NCBI GenBank assembly: GCA_947579605.1 | Contig: OX388307.1 | Coordinates: 24,405,237-24,469,236 of the forward strand | DNA: 64,000 bases | Direction: 5' to 3' | Origin: Athripsodes cinereus | Lineage: Eukaryota; Arthropoda; Insecta; Trichoptera; Leptoceridae | In this document: piece after piece, positions 56,310-64,000 of the stretch | Layout: each line of letters begins with the position of its first letter | Position numbering within the stretch: the first letter of the stretch is position 1 | The notes under the pieces: model-generated | What the model was told of the DNA's origin: nothing | What the model saw: the letters and a program-made list of their open reading frames with translations, nothing else | Databases searched by the model: none | Translations under genes and position numbers: made by a program

Positions 56310-56445
56310 TACATAAGCCAACAGCCCAGTTGCATGTGATAAACATATAACTTGTCCTCTCCGTTGCAACAAAAATAATACTTTCAGGATGGGAGGCAAA
56401 CATTATTGTTAAATTTAAAATGTAAATTGACTTTATTTTTTCGGT
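56310..56445 (+). repeat. Dispersed repeat family B, copy 12
   Basis: gccaacagcccagttgcatg, tgataaacatataacttgtc, ctctccgttgcaacaaaaat, ttcaggatgggaggcaaaca, ttaaatttaaaatgtaaatt. The right third is missing. Confidence 0.7.
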
Positions 56446-59339
56446 AATACAAAACGATGACTAGCAGAGGATATGCAGACGTTTTTTTTTTTTATAAATT
56501 ATTCCTGTTTTTTATCATAGTGAAAAGGGTAGATATTATGTTCCTGAGAAGTTACGTCATACTGTAGTAGAATCTTATTCAATATACCTATTATTTGAAA
56601 CGTCATATAAATGTTCTTGATAATAGACTGTTTCGCTTCAAGAGAAGCATTACAATAAAAATATCATACGAAAGTGAATAGTTGGATGATTTTGAGGACT
56701 CGTAAATGTAAAACTACGAGGAAATACGTAGGTACATGCCAGATGTATTACACAGCACACGCGGGGTTACCATCGAAACTCAGAAAAGAAGAAACAATGC
56801 TATTTATCTTACGATCTGTACTACACATCGGATATAGATTTTAAAGACCCATGTTTAGATTATTTTGTGTGAATACCGATTTTTATTCAAGAATAGATAT
56901 GAATTTAACGTTTCGAACTCCGCGCAGAGAGCAACCCCTCCAAAGTCAAGGAAACCAGCCGCAGTTGTTGCACCGCTGAGTTTCCTTCATAAAGAAAAAT
57001 CTGTTAACGACTTCCTTCTACCGTCATTATAGTCATTCATAATATTAAAAGTAATAATTTATTCCTTCCTTGAAAAATATTATTATTATTATTGAATCAA
57101 GCTTTTCAGGAAAAACGTTTCACGTCCATTAGTCTCCTGCTACAAAGAATCTAGTTGAAGGTGATTTCATAATGAACGCTAATGGATTCAACCCCTAACC
57201 AACGTTTTGATCTTACCAAAATTAATATCTTCTCCCCATTTGAATTATTTCAAAAATATCCCAACTCGAAATGAAATTATGTATTTTTAAATTATGCCGG
57301 ACGACTTGCCATTATTATGTTGAGCGCAGTAGCTAAGTAACTAGCATATCTAACACCTACTTAAATATTGCGCTGAAAATATAAATAATTTCTATCTTAA
57401 TTATTTAAAAAAACATATATAAAGGATCATCTTGAATATATAAAAAAAATAAAACACTAGACTTTTTTTGGTAAAATATTTTAATAAATGAAATTCTATA
57501 TATTCTCAAATTAACTGGTTAACTTTAGATTTATCTCAATGATCTTTTATGTATTTTTGTAAAAATTATCGTGTCTTCTAAATTTGAAAAATAGAATAAA
57601 ATAAAGAAATACGTTATTACAAAAAATAATATGCACTTTTTTACTTATGTCAAGGGCTTTCATTATTATGATTCATGTAATAAGTGATAATCGATTTCAG
57701 AAAGAATTATTGATTACACTTATACTTAATAGGCAAAAATAATCCTTTCATTCAGTCAAATAGAACCCATTTTCATTATTTATTTTCATATATATATTTA
57801 TTCCGTACAAAAATAACTTTCCATTTATAATTTTATGATTAACAAATACAACTTTAAACAAATTTTTAAAAAATATTGTATTAAAATAAGTAATAGAATT
57901 CAAATAAAGATGTGTTAGATTTCGATGTGCTCTAATTATAAAGTGTAATTTGTAATACATGCATAGGTAGCCGAAAAAAATACATGCCGTTGTTAACTCA
58001 TCGACCTTGCACAAAGATGTGAATCCTGAAGATTGTAATTAGTATCTAACTATAATCCAAAGGATATTCATTGAAACAAAAATAGATACAAGATACAATA
58101 TTTCCAAATTCCATTCATACTCGGCTAAAATATTATTATGTATTTGTCACTTTCCAGTGTTGTCTGCTGTGTGTAGTGTGTGAGTAGATTGGCGCTTTGA
58201 ACTTTCACAGAATCCCGCAGACATTTTCTACATGAAAATGTCCTTTTTTATATTAAAAATCTCGCCCTTCACTAGAAATGAAACGTTCATAAATATAAAA
58301 TGCCGACAGCGATAAATTCTATTTTATTCATGTTTGTATGTGAACCACGTTCTGTGTGACACAAACAGAGACCCGCATTTAGATTTAATGCTTAGGGCTA
58401 AAATTAAGACGTTCGTATTTTTAAACTTCTACAACTTGATCGAGAAAATTTTACTATGGAAACAATAAATTATATGAGAACACATTTACCTACATATAAA
58501 AGTAAGTTCTGTATTTATTCAAATAAAATTAAGTTGCATAGTCTTATTTTTTCATCTACGTTTCTGAAAGATTGATACAGTGTAAGTACCATATTAAATA
58601 ACGGTTGCGAGCCAACATCACAAAATAAGTAGGTATCATTGTTCTTGAAACGAATCTTTGAAATTCATTTTTATATTCTATATTTGAAAAATAATCAAGT
58701 ACCTACTATTACGGTTTAAATCTTAAGTCTTATCAAATTGCCATACTATATTAAATCATTGTAAAAGGTAAAAATACTGAGGATATCATGAGAAATTGTA
58801 ATTCAATAGACACAGAATCTTACTGAATGAAGGAAAGAGGTTCGCTCTTAAGGAGAGCGTTAAAGAGCTTATAATGGTGAAAATGATAATTATTATTCTT
58901 GTAAGCATGTATGTCGGATGATTTATTCGGCGCCGTTTAATGGAACATCCATCTCAAGCGGATATGTAAATATGGAGTGTTTTGATTTTGGATAACATGG
59001 ATATAAAATTTTATGTGCTAATAAAAACGACGGAACAAATATCAAAATTAGAAAATAAGTATTCGATATTTTTAAGTGTAACTTTGTGGTAATCCATTTT
59101 GAATTATTATTAAGTAAAAACACTGTATATACCACTAGAACAATTCAGGAGCTTATTATCAATACAAGTCAAGTACACTTTTGCATATATTGAGCAAATT
59201 GACATTTTTAATTACCGAATACTATGAAGAAGTATATGAAAAGTAGAAATTAATTTTGGTTTGTCAGAGTATAAGTATAACAACTTCAAGAAAAACCTTT
59301 GAATTTTCGTATCAGATCATGAATTATTTTGTTTTTTAT
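56446..59339. other. Long AT-rich stretch, no gene recognised
   Basis: No coding frame recognised. Short GC-richer patches (56915-57000, 57110-57230, 58915-58975) have no repeat partner in this window and could be conserved regulatory DNA; this cannot be judged from one sequence. Confidence 0.4.
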
Positions 59340-59460
59340 TTTGGACTTGACCATATTTTGAAAATAAGGTAAAGACTTGACTTGATTTGAAAATAAAATT
59401 ATTGGACTTGTCTTATTTTGCTACAAGAAAAACTAGACTTGACTTATTTTGACATGAATG
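59340..59460. repeat. Imperfect tandem repeat of a 'gacttga.ttattttga' word
   Basis: Four loose copies of ggacttgac.atattttga / gacttgacttattttga spaced about 30-40 bp apart, just downstream of the DUF7869-like gene. Confidence 0.6.
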
Positions 59461-59716
59461 AATGAATGTGAAATGTTTATAGGGTCGTCACAAATTAAAC
59501 CAATATACAAAATTTTAAAATGTAGTAAACTTTATTTATCAAAAACTTAAGAATATCATGTAGACAAAAATATGTCGATAAACAAAATAAAACCCCTTTC
59601 AAATTTAATATATTGAATATTTGCTTAACTATTTTAACAAACACTAACAAGTAAAAATTCAAACAAACTCTGCATACGATTTACAAGTATTTATTAATAA
59701 CAAAAAAAAAAAACAA

Positions 59717-61743
59717 TTAAATCAGGTTAGTTGGTGGTTCAAAATCTTGGTTTGGTTCACACAAAAGGCTATCTTCTTCCTCTTGACACTCATTACTTCC
59801 TTCTACTGAATGACTGATAACCGATTTATAATACGCAAGTTCAGGTATCTCTGTCCAATCTTTACCAAAGTGGGTATTCAATAATTTTTTTACATCATTA
59901 ATTTTCAGAGGATTGACTCGATTTCCAACAGCTACTATTGTTGGATTTATATCTCCAGGAAATTTCCCATCATTGGTTATACATTTTTTAAACCCGGTAT
60001 CATTACTATAGTATATTTCTCCCCTAACAACTATATTCCTTATATCTTTTTTAAGCCTGGTTAATATTATTCTTTTACACTCTGAAATTTTGAAATGCAA
60101 TTTTTGTGTACCTTTTATGATTTCTTTCATGCTTGTTTTCCAATCATATACAGGTATATCTTTGCCTAATAATTGAACATTTCCATGCTGATTCAAAATG
60201 TCGATGTATTCTTGTGGATTTACAACTGTATTTCTACATTGTATCTCCTTCTCGATGACGCCAAATACTCGATCTGGCGGAATGTATGAGTGACCCGGTA
60301 CTGGGAAAATCATTTCTACCTTCTTTAAAGTATGTGGAGCATGATTGGCTAACCATTTACACAACATCGCCACCATAATACTATTTTTATTCTGGCCGGG
60401 ACAACCATCACACATTAGGCGTAATATTTTAATGTCTTCAAAATTGACATGGCTCTGCAAATGATAAAAAAGGGCACTGGCAATTTCATTTGATCCTTTT
60501 TTATGAACGTCCTCTGTCCATACGTATGGATAAACATTTTTTTTGTTTAAATTATCTTGTGAACTACCTTGAACAATCGTATAATTGTACAAATATAATT
60601 GTCTAGAATAATACGTCGCTTGATCAGGGACCTTCGGAAGATTTTGGTTTTTTTGACAATCAAACGACAATGTTATCATATCAAGCGCAATCTCTTTAAG
60701 AAAGTCAAAAAAAACTGCCGCTCGCTTTTCATGGAGTTTAAAGTCAATCTTCAGCTGAGTAGATTTCTCTTCATTTTTTTCATATTTTATCAGTTCACGA
60801 TACTGCAAGCATTTTGAGCACATATCACTTCGAGGATGGCTAAATCCAATGTTGAACACGGTGTTGAAAATTTTTCGGAAATAAGATTCCTTGCAGGGTT
60901 CAGAAGGATACTCTTTTGTAAACATTTTATGCATTTTTGCAATGTTTAGTTCCGAAGGCAGGTATATTCTTTTGGTCTTGGAACGGCAATAATGAGATTC
61001 TTTACCTTGAAATTTTTTTATAAATTCACATACTTTTTCTTTAGTGCCACTGTATTTTGTCGATTTTCTATCACCTCCTCTTGTTTCTATGGCCATCAGC
61101 CCTGTTTTTTTATGTCTATTCAGAACACCAAGCACTCGGGTTTTTTTTAATATGCAATATATTCAAAAAAGCTGTTTTACATACCCTTATTTTGTTTCCC
61201 GATTTCTGTTTTACGTAATATGACACAGACATTCCTTTCGCATTCCCAGTACCTGTGCGTTTTCTTCTACGTTTAGGAGCATCAATTGAAGTGTACTTCA
61301 AAATAAAGTTATCCTGGTACATCTTATTTTTGACTTCATAAAAATTTTTGTGGAACTGGGATATGTCCATCATGGTCAAATTTACACATTTTAAACTACC
61401 ATTGTGCCCACATGTTGGACGAATCGGTGCTTCAGCGGCAGAATACCTGTAAAATATTAATCAAATATATGTATATAATCTAAAATCATGATAAAAAAGG
61501 ATTGCGAGTATGCAGATAATAAAAATGAAAATAGCAATAATAAGATAATCACAGAAAAAAAAAACAATATTGTACTAGGTAAGTAATAATAGTAATCGCA
61601 AGTGATGACCCTGAATATAACAGTCAAATATGAGTGAAAAATACTCACTTTTTAATTCGTTGTATTTCCCTCTTCCATGTCATTTTTTGAAGTAACTTTT
61701 TACGTGCTTGAGAGGGAATAACCTCTTGAATAGATTTCTCCAT
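59717..61743 (-). CDS. DUF7869-like putative transposase gene, two exons, one frameshift
   Basis: Exon 1 is 61649-61743 (starts MEKSIQEVIPSQARKKLLQK). A 202-bp intron (61447-61648) begins GTGAGT and ends TTTTACAG. Exon 2 is 59717-61446. The splice joins RIKK to YSAAEAPIRPTCGHNGSLKC in frame. Within exon 2 a frameshift lies in an A8 run at 61141-61148; seven As would join ILHIKK to RVLGVLNRHKK. The 472-codon part has CSKC (106-109) and putative catalytic residues in ITLSFDCQKNQNLP (D159) and LMCDGCPGQNKNS (D243), plus PGHSYIPPDRVFGVIEKEI (D288 to E297). I associate these blocks with DUF7869, often found as multicopy 'uncharacterized' arthropod genes and probably an RNase H-like transposase. 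No inverted repeats were found around it. A domesticated host gene remains possible. Confidence 0.75.
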
Positions 61744-62100
61744 TATTTTCTGGCAAAACTTTTAAAAATATTAACAAAATATGAATAAAAACGTTGCACT
61801 ATCACTCCGAAATGTACGCCGTCGACCGATACAAAATGTACTGACTGAATTCAAGATGGAGGGACAAATCGAGCCCTCCCATTGGTCAGATTGGACGTGC
61901 CTTGTGTTGATAATAAGGCTACTAGGACCTGACGGAGAAGAGTGTTCGTGACGTCGTCATTGTGATCGGTCGTGTGCATAGCTTGTTTTTTCTTTCGTAA
62001 ACAATTCGGTTTAAATTTGTTTTGTAACTCAAAAACATTTTTATTCGATGTAAACAAAATTCGGGGTGGTTCAATCTCGTAGTGATTTTTTTTTTTTCTT
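61744..62100. promoter_or_regulatory. Upstream region of the DUF7869-like gene, with possible 5' end of the next element
   Basis: GC-richer than average, containing attcaagatggagggacaaa and cattggtcagattggacgtg; the cattgg block resembles an inverted CCAAT box. It lies between the divergent DUF7869-like gene and the Jockey/I-like retrotransposon on +. Which promoter elements it holds, and where the retrotransposon begins, cannot be resolved. Confidence 0.3.
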
Positions 62101-62193
62101 TTCGGTTTTTTTTTTCCAACTCTTTCTTTTTAGTTATTATTTCGGGAGTTTTTTTTATAGCTCCTATAACAACACCGTGTCGCAGGTACCTCC

Positions 62194-63516
62194 ATGATGG
62201 AGATCATGGAGGTGCCCGTTGATCCACCTGATGGACGAAAACGTCCTAGATCCCCAGACCTGTTTTTAAACGAAAACAAACCTACTAAAATCCCATCCCT
62301 TCCTCAGAACTCTTCCATTCCTGATGCTCCTCTCGTATTTTACAAACCAAACGCCCTTGGACCATATACAGTGATGGTTCAAAATATTGATACAACAAAA
62401 CAATTGCATCCGCTGGACTTTGGAAGGAAATTGAATAACTCAAAAATACCCAACGTAATATCAGGTGGTATTAAGGCTGAGGGTAAGTACAAAATATCTA
62501 TATCATTTAAAACGCCCGAGGCAGCAAACTCTTTCACCCGCCATGATATTATTAATAAAAATAACCTTAAAGCATACATCCCATCTTACAGGGTATCTAA
62601 AATGGGAGTGATCAGAGGAGTCACTCTGGATATATCATTGGAGGAGATCATAGAGTATTCTGAAGTTCCTGAAGAGTTAGGAAAAATAATAAAGGCTCGA
62701 CGCCTAAACAGAAAAGTAAATACTCCAGAAGGAGCAACATGGAAACCTTCTCAAACAATTGTCTTGACATTTCAAGGACAGGTATTGCCGGAGTATGTGT
62801 ACCTCTTTCACAACGCATTTCGCGTTGAACAATACGTTTACCCTACAGTATTGTGTTACAATTGCAGCCGTTATGGACATACAAGAGTACAGTGCCAATC
62901 CCAACCAAGATGTTTCAAGTGCGGTGAATCGCACTTTGGAGGTGAATGTAACGCTATAGCTCTCCGATGTGTAAACTGTAAAGGTCAACACTCTGCATCA
63001 GATCTAGCGTGCCCAGAATTGAAAAGACAACGTGAAGTGAAACAAACCATGGCTAATAAAAACATTTCGTATAGAGAGGCTCTCCAAGCCCACCCTCCTA
63101 TTTCCTCTACCTATTCAGAAAAAGTTAATTCGTACCCTCGTCCAATGAATTTTGTCAAAACGATGAGCCCTAAAACACCAATTCGACGAATGTCCAACTC
63201 TTCTACCACTCGCCCTTTTAATAATAAGGAATACGAAAATTGCCTATCATATCAAAATGGTCAAGCGTCTAACCCTAAAAATGGGTGTGCTTTACTAAAT
63301 GATGAAAATCGTGAAAATTCCAACAAAGATAATGTTGAAACTGATACTCTTCGTCGTGCTTTCATTGAAAAAATATCTTTTTTTCTTTTAGAACTTATAT
63401 CTGATACAAATAACGACTTTCGATCCATCGCTGCTAAATTAAACCAAATATCAAGTCGATTTACTGATCCTCAAATTCCGGATTTCGTTGAAAATGGAAA
63501 ACAAAACACTAATTAA
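62194..63516 (+). CDS. ORF1 Gag-like protein with three zinc knuckles
   Basis: 440 residues. A basic N-terminus (GRKRPRSPD) precedes an RRM-like region at about 55-210. Three Cys-His knuckles follow: C221-C224-H229-C234 (CYNCSRYGHTRVQC), C240-C243-H247-C252 (CFKCGESHFGGEC) and C259-C262-H266-C273 (CVNCKGQHSASDLAC). This is the standard ORF1 of Jockey and I-group retrotransposons, which binds element RNA and forms ribonucleoprotein particles. The C-terminal part is low-complexity and Asn-rich. ORF1 starts MMEIMEV; either Met could serve. ORF2 begins just before its stop, implying reinitiation or another coupled translation mechanism. Confidence 0.92.
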   Translation: MMEIMEVPVDPPDGRKRPRSPDLFLNENKPTKIPSLPQNSSIPDAPLVFYKPNALGPYTVMVQNIDTTKQLHPLDFGRKLNNSKIPNVISGGIKAEGKYKISISFKTPEAANSFTRHDIINKNNLKAYIPSYRVSKMGVIRGVTLDISLEEIIEYSEVPEELGKIIKARRLNRKVNTPEGATWKPSQTIVLTFQGQVLPEYVYLFHNAFRVEQYVYPTVLCYNCSRYGHTRVQCQSQPRCFKCGESHFGGECNAIALRCVNCKGQHSASDLACPELKRQREVKQTMANKNISYREALQAHPPISSTYSEKVNSYPRPMNFVKTMSPKTPIRRMSNSSTTRPFNNKEYENCLSYQNGQASNPKNGCALLNDENRENSNKDNVETDTLRRAFIEKISFFLLELISDTNNDFRSIAAKLNQISSRFTDPQIPDFVENGKQNTN

Positions 63517-64000
63517 ATCTGTAAATTTAACATTCCTTCAATGGAATGCCAGGTCGGCAGTGAGCAATAGAGATGACATTCTATATATGCTCAAGTCCCA
63601 GAATATCGATATTGCAGCCATCTCTGAAACTTGGTATTCCTCTGATTCTTGTGCTTCATTTCCTGGATATTCTATTATTAGAGAAGATCGTTCTGATGGA
63701 TATGGCGGTGCAGCTCTTCTAATTAAAAACAATCTCCCTTATGATACAATTCTACTTCCCAGTAACGATAATATACAAATTGTAGCTGCAAAAGTACTCG
63801 GTATATCTGTAGTGTCTGTATATATACCTCCCAGAAAGGTTATGGGAGCAGCCTTTTGGAACGATATTATATCGAAATTATCAAATTCTTTTTTAATTTT
63901 GGGGGATTTCAATGCATGGTCACCTAGTTGGGGATGCGTAATTTCGAATGCTGCGGGAAGAGAAATATTGGACATAGTGGATACCCATAACCTATGCATT
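63494..64000 (+). CDS. ORF2 APE-type endonuclease, N-terminal part (truncated by window)
   Basis: Begins ATG at 63494 inside the ORF1 end and stays open for 169 codons to the window edge. It has the endonuclease blocks LQWNARS (N18), IAAISETWYSS (E45), GYGGAALLIKNNL and LILGDFNAWSPSWG (D138, N140), typical of Jockey/I ORF2. The remaining endonuclease residues and the reverse transcriptase lie beyond 64000. The +1 frame relative to ORF1 and 23-nt overlap suggest translation reinitiation. Confidence 0.9.
   Translation, partial: MENKTLIKSVNLTFLQWNARSAVSNRDDILYMLKSQNIDIAAISETWYSSDSCASFPGYSIIREDRSDGYGGAALLIKNNLPYDTILLPSNDNIQIVAAKVLGISVVSVYIPPRKVMGAAFWNDIISKLSNSFLILGDFNAWSPSWGCVISNAAGREILDIVDTHNLCI

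Larger units (their letters stand above)
62100..64000 (+). mobile_element. Jockey/I-like non-LTR retrotransposon, 5' part (runs off window)
   Basis: A 5' leader with long T runs is followed by ORF1 (62194-63516) and ORF2 from 63494, overlapping by 23 nt in another frame. Two ORFs with gag-type zinc knuckles and an APE endonuclease at the start of ORF2 are the Jockey/I plan. The exact 5' end is uncertain. No stops are seen in either ORF within the window. Confidence 0.85.

Noticed and set aside
59470..62000. Terminal inverted repeats for the DUF7869-like gene (gggtcgtcac versus gacgtcacg)
   Set aside because: Only a short, imperfect match was found, which is not enough to define element ends.
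1..64000. CRISPR arrays, bacterial operons or plasmid-like features
   Set aside because: Tandem repeats present are short-period or LINE-associated without unique spacers, and genes have eukaryotic mobile-element architecture.

Overview
This is 64 kb of AT-rich eukaryotic DNA with no operons, no rRNA or functional tRNA genes, and a very high density of transposable elements. APE-type non-LTR retrotransposons (RTE-like, R1-like, Jockey/I-like), mariner, pogo/psq, hAT, Ty3/Gypsy, and the abundant 'taggtaggtacctac' simple sequence fit an arthropod. A hemipteran such as an aphid relative is my best guess, but the species cannot be fixed from the sequence. Nearly every long reading frame belongs to a mobile element. 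The only sign of a host gene is a tiny candidate signal-peptide exon at 43185-43225.

Layout. 1-9.3 kb: LINE tails, a 350-bp hAT MITE (2228-2577), an 868-bp MITE packed with a CTAAGTCC word (2967-3834), a mariner with an internal in-frame deletion (4970-5901), a decayed LINE RT piece, a foldback MITE, and a 540-bp hAT-like element with an 8-bp target duplication. 9.3-22 kb: LINE 3' ends, a tRNA-derived SINE, a second foldback MITE, a pogo/psq-type element that keeps only its DNA-binding domain and carries an iterated TTGAGACA word (15018-16289), and a near-perfect ~235-bp palindrome.

22.5-32 kb is a nested insertion hotspot. It holds a young Ty3/Gypsy deletion derivative with apparently identical 304-bp LTRs and one gag-protease-integrase-tail ORF. 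Next is a 2.9-kb DDE-like DNA transposon with 18-bp TIRs lying in a TA microsatellite. After that comes a repeat block containing a 5'-truncated R1-like element, for which the empty target site survives in a neighbouring tandem copy. 32-45 kb is mostly unexplained AT-rich DNA with scattered repeats, a foldback hairpin and the candidate mini-exon. 45.5-49.4 kb holds a decayed RTE fragment and a complete RTE-like element with an uninterrupted 1003-codon endonuclease/RT ORF; two 5'-truncated relatives lie at 10.3 and 43.0 kb. 49.4-59.3 kb is AT-rich, with a 270-bp MITE and two copies of repeat family B. 59.7-61.7 kb is a two-exon DUF7869-like putative transposase gene with one frameshift. 62.1-64 kb is the 5' part of a Jockey/I-like retrotransposon whose ORF2 runs off the window.

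Family B, a ~240-bp unclassified dispersed repeat, occurs about 12 times on both strands and is the commonest repeat seen. Three frameshifts in otherwise open transposase genes all sit in A-runs that are one base too long, so assembly error should be excluded before calling those genes dead. All identifications are by eye and memory of protein families; no searches were run.
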